A DNA stretch of 32,860 nt from NCBI GenBank assembly GCA_024278955.1, contig JAJRSE010000134.1:1-32860 (forward strand), given 5' to 3'. The notes under the pieces are model-generated. The model worked only from the letters and a program-made list of their open reading frames with translations. It had not been told where the DNA came from and searched no databases. The translations under genes and the position numbers were made by a program. Below are positions 1 through 7,044 of this stretch, in pieces. The DNA comes from Planctomycetota bacterium. Lineage in GTDB: Bacteria > Planctomycetota > Planctomycetia > Pirellulales > Lacipirellulaceae. Numbering within the stretch: the first letter of the stretch is position 1; every line of letters starts with the position of its first letter.

Positions 1-1116
1 CAGCCGAGGATCGACTTCGTAGAGTCGGCCATAGGGACCAAAATGATTCGCCCGCTTAATGATTCGCTGCCCCAGCTCACTGAAAAAATGGTTATTGGTC
101 GTCGAGCCGTTGCTAGTCCGCGAGTTTGCCTGCGTGTGCCCGAAGAAGCCTCGGCCGATCGGTTGGGTTTCGCTCGTTGGCTGGTTGACCCGTCTCATCC
201 GTTGACGGCACGGGTTGCCGTCAATCGAATTTGGCAGCAGCTTTTCGGTACGGGAATCGTCTCCAGTTCAGCCGACTTTGGCTCGCAAGGAGTGCCGCCC
301 AGTCACCCGGAATTGCTCGATACCTTGGCGATTGATTTTGTCGAAAACGGTTGGGACGTCAAACGCTTGATCAAAAAGATCGTCATGTCGGCGAGCTATC
401 AGCAGTCGTCGCATGTGTCGCCCGCATTGCTTGAAGCCGACCCCAACAACCAATGGCTAGCACGCGGCCCACGCTTCCGAGTGCAAGCAGAATTTGTACG
501 AGATGGGGCGCTTCAAATCAGCGGTTTGCTGGTCAACCGGATCGGTGGCCCCAGCGTCAAACCATATCAACCGGCCGGATTGTGGCGAGAAATCAGTCAC
601 TACGGCAGCAGCCCCGCTACTGCCCAGGTGTTTGTGCAAGACCATGGAGAAAAACTCTACCGGCGGAGCATGTATACCTACTGGAAACGCACCGTACCGC
701 CCCCCTCGATGGTCAGCTTCGATGCGCCAAGCCGCGAACTGTGCGTGTTGCAACGCTCGGCTACCAACACGCCCTTGCAGGCGTTGGTGCTGTTGAACGA
801 CCCACAATTCGTAGAAGCGAGCCGAGCACTAGCTCAGCGAATCCTCCAAGAAGGGCCTGAAGGCACCGAACTGAAAATCGCTTTCGCGTTTGAGCTGGCG
901 ACGGCCCGTTTGCCTACATCAGAGGAATTGAGCATTTTCCGAGGTGCGTACCAGCGAGCGCTCGATGAATTTCGGAGCAACCCAAAGCGGGCGATTGCTT
1001 ATCTACAAGTGGGCGAATCGGATCGCGATCCCAAAATCGACTCCGCCGAACATGCGGCGTGGACCAGCGTGGCAAGCATGATTCTGAACTTGAGCGAAAC
1101 GATTACCAAGGGATAA
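1..1116 (+). CDS. PSD1 (DUF1553) domain protein, C-terminal part
   Basis: The reading frame is open from base 1, so the true start lies outside the window; an internal ATG at 43 is not convincing as a start. The conserved DUF1553 core is clear: [11 protein letters not shown] followed by [18 protein letters not shown], then PSHPELLD, a block around SASYQQSS, and near the end the block [20 protein letters not shown]. Proteins of this family in planctomycetes usually carry cytochrome-like PSCyt1 and DUF1549 parts upstream, which would lie outside the window. They are exported or periplasmic and their biochemical role is unknown. The DUF1501 gene starts 15 bases downstream, the standard partner, so the two are probably one transcript. 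The segment just before RLGFARWL diverges from the usual family pattern, so a defect near the window edge cannot be excluded. Confidence 0.9.
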   Translation, partial: QPRIDFVESAIGTKMIRPLNDSLPQLTEKMVIGRRAVASPRVCLRVPEEASADRLGFARWLVDPSHPLTARVAVNRIWQQLFGTGIVSSSADFGSQGVPPSHPELLDTLAIDFVENGWDVKRLIKKIVMSASYQQSSHVSPALLEADPNNQWLARGPRFRVQAEFVRDGALQISGLLVNRIGGPSVKPYQPAGLWREISHYGSSPATAQVFVQDHGEKLYRRSMYTYWKRTVPPPSMVSFDAPSRELCVLQRSATNTPLQALVLLNDPQFVEASRALAQRILQEGPEGTELKIAFAFELATARLPTSEELSIFRGAYQRALDEFRSNPKRAIAYLQVGESDRDPKIDSAEHAAWTSVASMILNLSETITKG

Positions 1117-1131
1117 CGAACAGGTGCGATT

Positions 1132-2601
1132 ATGAACCCTCTCGAACAACATCAGCAAAACGTAACCCGCCGGGCTTTTCTAGGCAATAGCTCGCTGGGG
1201 ATTGGCCGCGCTGCCCTCGCATCGCTCCTCCTTGGCAACAACTCCCTGCGAGCCGGGTCCTCCCCGATCGCGGGCCAGTCTGGTCTGCCCGGTCTCCCCC
1301 ATTTCGCCCCCACCGCAAAACGGGTAATTTACCTATTCCAATCCGGCGGTCCGTCACATGTCGATCTCTTCGATCACAAGCCAACCGTAGAAAAAATGCA
1401 TGGGACCAAACTGCCCGAAAGCATTCGTGGCGACCAACGCGTCACGGGCATGACCTCAGGGAAAAACAGTTTTCCTGTCGTCAAGCCGTTTTGGAAGATG
1501 CGACAGTATGGCAAACACGGCACTTGGATCAGCGATTTACTGCCCTATACACAAAAAATCGCCGACGACATTACAATCATCAAATCGGTTCATACCGAAG
1601 CGATCAACCACGATCCGGCGATTACGTTTATCAATACCGGTTCGCAGCAAATGGGACATGCCAGCATGGGGGCATGGCTCAGCTATGGGCTGGGCAACGC
1701 GAACGAAAATTCCCCGGCCTACATGGTTTTGCTTTCCCAGGGGACCGGCAAAAACCCAGGGCAGCCACTCTTCTCGCGACTCTGGGGTGACGGCTATCTT
1801 CCGTTGAAACACCAGGGGGTGCAATTACGCCCAGGTGCCAATTCGGTGCTCTATTTGGCAAACCCGCCTGGAGTCACCCCCTCGCACCGAAGAAAGCAAC
1901 TCGACGATTTGGCTCAGCTCAATCAATTGCAAGCCGACGTGCTGGGCGATCCCGAAATTCACGCACGTATTGCTGCCTACGAGATGGCCTATCGCATGCA
2001 AACTTCGGTGCCAGGGCTTACCGACCTGAGCGACGAATCGGAATCGACGCTAGAGCGTTACGGTCCCGAAGTCCGGAAGCCGGGTAGTTTTACGGCCAAC
2101 TGTTTGTTGGCGCGCCGCATGGTAGAGCGAGATGTCCGATTTGTGCAGTTGTTCCATCGAGGTTGGGACCAGCACATCGCCCTCAAACAACAGTTGCCCG
2201 CGCAATGCAAAGACGTCGACCAGGCATCGGCTGCGCTAGTCAAAGATTTGAAAGATCGCGACCTCTTAGACGAGACACTCGTCATCTGGGGCGGCGAGTT
2301 CGGCCGTACCGTCTATAGCCAAGGCAAGATTGGCAACCCTGCTGCCGGTCGAGACCACCACGGTCGCTGTTTTTCGTTATGGATGGCAGGTGGCGGGCTG
2401 AAGCCAGGATTCGAGTACGGCCAAACCGACGATTTTTGTTACAACATCGTTGAGAATCCGGTGCATATCCGCGATTTGAATGCGACGATTTTGCATTGTC
2501 TCGGAATCGATCACCGGCGACTTACTTTCAAGTACCGCGGGCTCGATGCGCGTCTCACCGGCGTGGAAAAATCGCGGGTCGTAAGTGAAATTTTAGTTTA
2601 G
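1132..2601 (+). CDS. DUF1501 domain protein (sulfatase/phosphatase-like fold), Tat-exported
   Basis: The 489-residue protein begins with a twin-arginine-like export signal: TRRAFLG at residues 12-18, then a short hydrophobic stretch. The body is typical DUF1501, a family related to the alkaline phosphatase/sulfatase superfamily: [18 protein letters not shown] near residue 67, WGGEFGRT and GRDHHGRC in the C-terminal third, and the family ending with [14 protein letters not shown] and [12 protein letters not shown]. Full length for the family. The ATG at 1132 has a CAGGTG sequence just upstream. It follows the PSD1 gene closely, as is usual in planctomycetes, where such pairs occur in many copies. 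No substrate is known. Confidence 0.93.
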   Translation: MNPLEQHQQNVTRRAFLGNSSLGIGRAALASLLLGNNSLRAGSSPIAGQSGLPGLPHFAPTAKRVIYLFQSGGPSHVDLFDHKPTVEKMHGTKLPESIRGDQRVTGMTSGKNSFPVVKPFWKMRQYGKHGTWISDLLPYTQKIADDITIIKSVHTEAINHDPAITFINTGSQQMGHASMGAWLSYGLGNANENSPAYMVLLSQGTGKNPGQPLFSRLWGDGYLPLKHQGVQLRPGANSVLYLANPPGVTPSHRRKQLDDLAQLNQLQADVLGDPEIHARIAAYEMAYRMQTSVPGLTDLSDESESTLERYGPEVRKPGSFTANCLLARRMVERDVRFVQLFHRGWDQHIALKQQLPAQCKDVDQASAALVKDLKDRDLLDETLVIWGGEFGRTVYSQGKIGNPAAGRDHHGRCFSLWMAGGGLKPGFEYGQTDDFCYNIVENPVHIRDLNATILHCLGIDHRRLTFKYRGLDARLTGVEKSRVVSEILV

Positions 2602-2611
2602 GGCGTTTTAA

Positions 2612-2848
2612 GTAGTTCCATTGAAGGAAAATTCCGCCGGATTTGTCAAACAATACCAAGCCGCAAACGCCCAATTGCTCGTAAAACTCATCGTTGTCCC
2701 AGACCAAGGGCACAATGTTTGGCCAGGATTTTTCCGTTACCAAAAGCTGATCGACTTTGCAATCGCCCGTCCGGTATCCGTCAATCTTGGGCCATCGCAA
2801 TCAAAGGTTCGCAATATCCCAGGACGTTACCAAAGCAAAACGCTCTAG
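2612..2848 (+). pseudogene. C-terminal remnant of an alpha/beta hydrolase
   Basis: Directly after an in-frame stop (2609-2611) the frame reads VVPLKENS, then a segment ending LIVVPDQGHNVWPGFF and LIDFAIARP. This resembles the last 50 or so residues of planctomycetal alpha/beta hydrolases, where the His in GQGHN is the catalytic histidine. The nucleophile and oxyanion regions are absent: upstream lies only the end of the DUF1501 gene. The homologous part begins 11 bases after that stop codon and fades after about 2785. It therefore looks like a stump left by deletion. No ATG start or ribosome-binding site is visible; a TTG at 2621 is the only nearby candidate. The stretch 2849-2973 holds no gene I can support. 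Confidence 0.65.
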
Positions 2849-2973
2849 CCCGACTCTCGCAGCTAGCCCAGGAGTAGCTTGACTAAGCCGAGGCACTGCA
2901 CGCACGTACAGTTCTTCGCGCAGGGCTCGATAAGTTGGACCATAAGGGGCTTCATCGCCGAGGGTCTCCTGCA

Positions 2974-5157
2974 ATGGTTCGAGAAAACGTGTCTGCTACA
3001 ACGATCGATCAAGTCCGCGAAACCGTCAGCCGCCACTGGGGCTACGATAGCTTTCGACCCTTGCAACAAGAAGCAATCGAAGCCGTAATCGCCGATCGCG
3101 ACACCGTGGTTGTCTTGCCAACCGGCGGAGGGAAGTCGCTCTGCTTTCAGGCACCCGCCTGCTGCATGGAGGGGTTAGCGGTCGTGGTTTCGCCGCTGAT
3201 TTCGCTGATGAAAGATCAGGTCGATGCCCTCCGAACCAATGGCGTCGCGGCAGCCTACTACAACAGCTCGCTTTCGTCGGCCGAAAGAAATACCGTCATT
3301 GAGGCAGTTCGCTGCGATGCCCTAAAGCTGCTTTACTTGGCCCCCGAAAGTTTGCTCAACCAAAACATGCTCAGCCTACTCAGCGGCGTGACGCTTTCGA
3401 TGTTTGCGATCGACGAAGCACATTGTATCAGCTCCTGGGGCCATGATTTTCGTCCCGAGTATCGCGGCCTTCTCACGCTCAAGGAGCGATTTCCGGGCGT
3501 CGCAGTTCATGCCTATACGGCAACGGCGACCGAGCGTGTGAGGCACGATATTGCCGCGCAGCTTTCGCTTCAAGATCCCGAGATGCTGGTCGGCTCGTTC
3601 GATCGGCCAAATCTGAATTACCGCGTCCAGCGCCGCTCGCGGGGCATGGATCAAATGTTAGAAGTGATTGAACGACACAAAAATGAGTCCGGCATCGTCT
3701 ATTGTATTTCTCGCAAGGAAGTCGAAAGAACAGCCGAAGCGCTCAACGCGATAGGACATTCGGCCTTGGCATACCACGCCGGCCTCTCCGACACCGACCG
3801 GATGCACAACCAAGAGGCATTTCTTGAAGAGCGAGTCGATATCGTGGTCGCGACCGTCGCCTTCGGCATGGGCATCGACAAATCGAATGTGCGGTTTGTG
3901 ATCCACTCAGGCATGCCTAAATCGCTCGAAGCCTATCAGCAGGAAAGTGGCCGAGCGGGTCGCGACGGGCTCGAAGCCGATTGCTGCCTGTTTTTCGGTG
4001 GCAACGATTTTGGCACCTGGAAGCGATTGATGGCCATGTCGGGCGAGTCAAACGAAGCGGCCAACACGGCCTTAGAGGCCATTAGCCGTTTCTGCAGCTC
4101 AACCACATGCCGACATCAAGCCTTGGTGCAGTATTTCGGCCAGTCGCTCGACCAACAGGAATGTGGTGCGTGTGATGTTTGCCTCGACCAACTCGAACAG
4201 GTAGACGACCCGCTGATTGTCGCTCAGAAAATTTTATCCTGTATCGTGCGGCTCGAACAAATGTACGGTGCCGACTACACGGCCCAAGTATTGGCCGGTT
4301 CACAGGATCAACGTATTTTAGAAAAAGGGCACGACCGACTCAGCACCTACGGCCTTCTCAAAGACTTTCCTAAAACCGTCATTCGCGATTGGATCGAACA
4401 GCTCATCGGTCAAGAGTGTGCCCAGAAAGTTGGCGAGTACAACCAACTGCATGTCACCGAGCTTGGCTTCCAAGTCATGCGTGGCGAGCACACGCCAAGA
4501 CTACTCAAGCCCGCTTCAAAATCGGAAAGTAAAAAAGCAAGTGCCGCCGACCCTGCCTCTTGGGAAGGTGTCGACCGCGGACTATTCGAGTCGCTTCGCG
4601 ATTTGCGGCGCCAAATTTCCGGCGAACAAGGCGTGCCGGCGTACATCGTTTTTGGTGACGCAACGCTCCGCGACCTAGCACGACGTCGACCCTCGTCGCT
4701 AGAAAACTTTTTGCAAGTGCAAGGCGTCGGCCAGAAAAAATGCAAAGACTATGGCACGCTGTTTCTCAAACATATTGCTGATTATTGTGCTGAAGGAAGC
4801 GTTGCCGCCGATGTCGAAGTCAAATCAGCGGCCCCATCACGCAAGCCCGTAGAAATCACCGCCTCGGCCGTAAGAGCATTCCCAAACTTCAAAGCGGGCG
4901 AGTCGATTGCTGAAGTGGCCGAAAGCCTAGGCCGAGCCGAATCAACCGTCTGGGGCTACCTCGGCCAATTTTTACGGCATGAGCAAATCACCGACCCGAC
5001 ACCCTGGGTTGACGAATCAATTGCAAAACGTATTCGAGAAGCGATTGAAGAAGTCGGCCCTGGCCCGCTCAAGCCGTTTTTTGAACACTTAGACGGCGAA
5101 GTCTCCTACGACGAGATTCGCATCGTTGCCAGTTGTTTGACGAATGCCGAGGGGTAA
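2974..5157 (+). CDS. recQ: ATP-dependent DNA helicase RecQ
   Basis: RecQ is a 3'-5' DNA helicase acting in recombination and replication-fork repair. Numbered from the ATG at 2974, the Walker A motif PTGGGKS is at 49-55 and DEAH at 147-150, followed by the RecQ signature CISSWGHDFRPEY. Motifs V and VI are ATVAFGMGIDKSNVRFVIHS and QESGRAGRDG. A four-cysteine zinc site follows (CSSTTC, then CGACDVC), then the RQC winged-helix region, an HRDC domain with NFLQVQGVGQKKCKDYG, and a C-terminal HTH_40-like part (SIAEVAESLGRAESTVWGYL). The 727-residue length exceeds E. coli RecQ because of this last part. I prefer ATG 2974 to the in-frame ATG at 2935 because GAGGGT lies about 8 bases upstream and conserved sequence begins soon after. 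Confidence 0.95.
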   Translation: MVRENVSATTIDQVRETVSRHWGYDSFRPLQQEAIEAVIADRDTVVVLPTGGGKSLCFQAPACCMEGLAVVVSPLISLMKDQVDALRTNGVAAAYYNSSLSSAERNTVIEAVRCDALKLLYLAPESLLNQNMLSLLSGVTLSMFAIDEAHCISSWGHDFRPEYRGLLTLKERFPGVAVHAYTATATERVRHDIAAQLSLQDPEMLVGSFDRPNLNYRVQRRSRGMDQMLEVIERHKNESGIVYCISRKEVERTAEALNAIGHSALAYHAGLSDTDRMHNQEAFLEERVDIVVATVAFGMGIDKSNVRFVIHSGMPKSLEAYQQESGRAGRDGLEADCCLFFGGNDFGTWKRLMAMSGESNEAANTALEAISRFCSSTTCRHQALVQYFGQSLDQQECGACDVCLDQLEQVDDPLIVAQKILSCIVRLEQMYGADYTAQVLAGSQDQRILEKGHDRLSTYGLLKDFPKTVIRDWIEQLIGQECAQKVGEYNQLHVTELGFQVMRGEHTPRLLKPASKSESKKASAADPASWEGVDRGLFESLRDLRRQISGEQGVPAYIVFGDATLRDLARRRPSSLENFLQVQGVGQKKCKDYGTLFLKHIADYCAEGSVAADVEVKSAAPSRKPVEITASAVRAFPNFKAGESIAEVAESLGRAESTVWGYLGQFLRHEQITDPTPWVDESIAKRIREAIEEVGPGPLKPFFEHLDGEVSYDEIRIVASCLTNAEG

Positions 5158-5196
5158 GATTGAAGGAAGAAGTTCCCTTTTCGTTAATGAGGCGGG

Positions 5197-5202
5197 TATA
5201 AT
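5197..5202 (+). promoter_or_regulatory. -10 box of a promoter for the DUF4160/DUF2442 unit
   Basis: A perfect TATAAT stands 6 bases before the ATG of the DUF4160 stump. No good -35 box is visible at the expected distance. Transcription would start at about 5208-5210, so the first ORF would be translated from a leaderless or nearly leaderless message. Confidence 0.45.
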
Positions 5203-5208
5203 ACTACA

Positions 5209-5283
5209 ATGCCTGAGCTAAGCCGATTTTTTGGAATTATTATTCGGATGTATATGGAGGCAGGTGGTCCTTGGAGTGAATGA
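5209..5283 (+). pseudogene. N-terminal stump of a DUF4160 protein
   Basis: The 24-codon ORF begins MPELSRFFGIIIRMYMEAGG, the characteristic N-terminus of DUF4160 proteins, which normally run to about 80 residues and continue with a histidine-rich PHFH segment. Here the frame changes to PWSE and stops immediately. The stop codon at 5281-5283 overlaps the ATG of the DUF2442 gene as ATGA. DUF4160 and DUF2442 genes commonly sit side by side and are often discussed as toxin-antitoxin-like pairs. The stump is best explained by an internal deletion of the rest of the gene that kept the coupled stop/start junction. Confidence 0.7.
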
Positions 5284-5579
5284 TAAACCATCCAATTTTT
5301 CGTATTGTCGATTTTAGAGTGGTATCGCCCTATACATTGGAAGTGGCGTTTGATGACGAAACCAAAACAACCGTTAATTTCCTGCCCGTTCTGGCTGGCG
5401 AATTGTTCGGTCCATTGCGCGACTTGAAACTTTTCAACCAGGTCCGGATTGATACAGAGGTTCACACGCTCGTTTGGCCTAATGGAGCCGACTTCGATTC
5501 CGCGACGCTCCATGACTGGCCCCAGCATGTTGATGCATTAACAGACCAAGCGAGGGAGTGGGAACGCAAGCCGGTCTAA
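5280..5579 (+). CDS. DUF2442 domain protein
   Basis: The 99-residue protein has the DUF2442 pattern: an N-terminal beta strand set (RVVSPYTLEVAFDDETK), LFGPLRDLKLFNQVRID in the middle, and the signature LVWPNGADFDSATL near the end. Length is normal for the family. The start has GGAG 4 bases upstream and is also coupled by ATGA to the DUF4160 stump. DUF2442 proteins are often encoded next to DUF4160 and are thought to belong to toxin-antitoxin-like pairs. Which partner is active is not established. Here the intact DUF2442 is left without a functional partner. Confidence 0.88.
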   Translation: MINHPIFRIVDFRVVSPYTLEVAFDDETKTTVNFLPVLAGELFGPLRDLKLFNQVRIDTEVHTLVWPNGADFDSATLHDWPQHVDALTDQAREWERKPV

Positions 5580-5663
5580 TGTAGAGGTGATGAAATAGGC
5601 AATAGCGACAACCGCTACAAGCCATCTTTCCGCTGCATAGAATCGATTCCGAAAGTCTGGAGT

Positions 5664-6251
5664 ATGGCCGGAACTAACAAGACGATGCGTGCCTTCTTGC
5701 AAGGCGTTTGGGCTGGTGCCTTGGGACTGATAGGCATTTGGGGCTTGGCCTGGCTTACCAGAGAAAAAACCTCCCTGATCGATCCAATTCTGTGCTATCC
5801 AATGCATGCTGAAAACGTGCTGTCCTTCGCACCTTGGATGTTGGCAGGGGGACTTTTTAGTCTTGCCTGGCATTTTCACAAAGAGCGGCGAATGCAGTTT
5901 AGCATTCTACTTTTACTGCTGATTACTACGTTGTTCTCGTTGAGTGCAGCAAGGTTTTCTCTGGGGCATTCACGTCTCCGAGGTGAGAGACAGGCTATAG
6001 TTGTTTTGCTTGAGAGATTCCCCTATCAAGGTCTCGCAATTGAGGGAAGTTCTATGTATCAGAAAATCATAGGGGTTGGATTTAGTGCTAAGGCTATTAA
6101 TTCCGACGAGATTCCATTCCTCATGAGTCAACTCAAGTATTTCCCTTGTCTTCGCAAGGTAGTTTTTTTGGGTGAAGAGCGTCTCTCAGAAGCTGACTTA
6201 GCCACGTTGAAGGCTGAGTTTCCGAATGTGGTTTTTTCTCGTGAGTGGTAA
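5664..6251 (+). CDS. Hypothetical membrane protein with three predicted helices
   Basis: The 195-residue protein has hydrophobic segments at about residues 10-30, 52-70 and 78-96, then a soluble C-terminal half. That half contains SDEIPFLMSQLKYFPCLRKV and LATLKAEFPNVVFSREW, which resemble the leucine-rich-like tails often seen on planctomycetal membrane proteins. I do not recognise a named family. The ATG at 5664 has GGAG almost touching it, so the ATG at 5685 is a possible alternative start. Base composition looks more A+T-rich than recQ or the moxR operon on either side, which fits an accessory block. An ORF of 48 codons from GTG 6241 to 6387 follows but has no other support. Confidence 0.65.
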   Translation: MAGTNKTMRAFLQGVWAGALGLIGIWGLAWLTREKTSLIDPILCYPMHAENVLSFAPWMLAGGLFSLAWHFHKERRMQFSILLLLLITTLFSLSAARFSLGHSRLRGERQAIVVLLERFPYQGLAIEGSSMYQKIIGVGFSAKAINSDEIPFLMSQLKYFPCLRKVVFLGEERLSEADLATLKAEFPNVVFSREW

Positions 6252-6331
6252 GGACCAGCCGGAAAATAACTTTTGCGCTACTGCTAGCGGTCGCGTCCAA
6301 AATTCCTTCATTGTTATCAGAGGGTCTGAAA

Positions 6332-6360
6332 TTGCCTTTACCAAAAGTTGGTGGTATCAT
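6332..6360 (+). promoter_or_regulatory. Candidate sigma-70-type promoter for the protease unit
   Basis: TTGCCT at 6332-6337 and TATCAT at 6355-6360 are separated by 17 bases. They match the consensus at 4 of 6 and 5 of 6 positions. The pair lies about 60 bases before the start at 6422, in the gap between two genes. Evidence is from sequence only. Confidence 0.4.
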
Positions 6361-6421
6361 GCAGAGGTAGAGTGGTTACTCGGATAAGAAGTTCTCCTGA
6401 AGTACTTTGGAGAGGATGGTC

Positions 6422-6655
6422 ATGTCGATATCAGAGCAAGCGAAGCAAATTTACGAGTCACGCCTCAAGTCACAATTAGAAGCCAAGCATCGAGACCAGT
6501 TCGTGGCGATTGAGCCAATCTCAGAGTCATTTTATTTGGGCGAGCGATTTATTGATGCGGCATTGGCCGCTAAGGATGCTCATCCAGATCGTGAGTCCTT
6601 TGTGATACGAATTGGCCATGAAGCCGCATTCCATATCGGAGCGTACGCGGTGTGA
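6422..6655 (+). CDS. Small DUF5678-like protein coupled to a protease gene
   Basis: The 77-residue protein starts MSISEQAKQIYESRLKSQLE and contains HRDQFVAIEPISESFYLGER followed by a helix-rich segment and FVIRIGHEAAFHIGAYAV. The pattern of a short helix, then FVAIEP and a charged helix, resembles DUF5678-type small proteins. These are often found directly before clan AA aspartic protease genes; this is family resemblance, not proof. I chose ATG 6422 because GGAGAGG lies 6 bases upstream; earlier in-frame starts (6407, 6416) overlap that site. The stop codon overlaps the GTG of the next gene, so the two are translationally coupled. Confidence 0.72.
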   Translation: MSISEQAKQIYESRLKSQLEAKHRDQFVAIEPISESFYLGERFIDAALAAKDAHPDRESFVIRIGHEAAFHIGAYAV

Positions 6656-7014
6656 TAGGAAAAGTGGATTCACAAGGTCGTGCGCTGATTGATATTGAGG
6701 TTCGACAGGCACCGAATGCTAAGTCAACCACCGTGACAGCATGGATTGACACCGCATTCGATGGCCACTTGGTTTTCCCAAGGTCGTTGATCGAAGACCT
6801 GTGCCTAGATTCGCTTGTGAAAACGGAAGCTATCCTGGCAGATGGAGCAAGAGTCTCACTTGATACATTTGTGTGCTACGTCGATTGGTTTGGCAAACAG
6901 ATTCCACTCCAAGTGATTGCGAATGACGGAAAATTCCCGTTGCTTGGTACGGGTTTGTTAGAAAAACGAGTGCTGCATATCGACTACGGGGCGAAAACCC
7001 TGACACTTGAATGA
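6652..7014 (+). CDS. Retropepsin-like clan AA aspartic protease
   Basis: The 120-residue protein matches single-domain retropepsin-like proteases that work as dimers. WIDTAFDGHLVFP (catalytic Asp33-Thr34-Ala35) takes the place of the usual D-T-G, AILADG forms the flap-side strand, and PLLGTGLL is the second conserved hydrophobic-Gly element before HIDYGAKTLTLE. The common D-T-G is D-T-A here, a substitution known in several aspartic proteases. The GTG start overlaps the stop of the preceding gene (GTGA), so expression is coupled. No signal peptide is visible, so it should be cytoplasmic. The substrate is unknown; the small upstream protein is an obvious candidate partner. The next gene is convergent, with only 30 bases between the stops and no clear terminator. 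Confidence 0.85.
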   Translation: MIGKVDSQGRALIDIEVRQAPNAKSTTVTAWIDTAFDGHLVFPRSLIEDLCLDSLVKTEAILADGARVSLDTFVCYVDWFGKQIPLQVIANDGKFPLLGTGLLEKRVLHIDYGAKTLTLE

Positions 7015-7044
7015 CCTGAAAGATTGCCGAGGTTTCGCGACGTC

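Noticed and set aside
1..267. Antisense open frame on the minus strand reading [15 protein letters not shown] near the window edge
   Set aside because: It lies opposite the clearly coding PSD1 frame in the same codon phase, where G+C-rich third positions often leave the antisense frame open. It has no supported start and matches no family I know.
2801..2974. Minus-strand frame of 57 codons ending at 2801, reading ETLGDEAPYGPTYRALREEL
   Set aside because: It looks protein-like but has only a TTG start, overlaps the recQ start, and no family is recognised. It may be a remnant; a homology search would decide.
6241..6387. 48-codon frame from GTG 6241 between two genes
   Set aside because: No ribosome-binding site, overlaps the end of the preceding gene and the likely promoter of the next.
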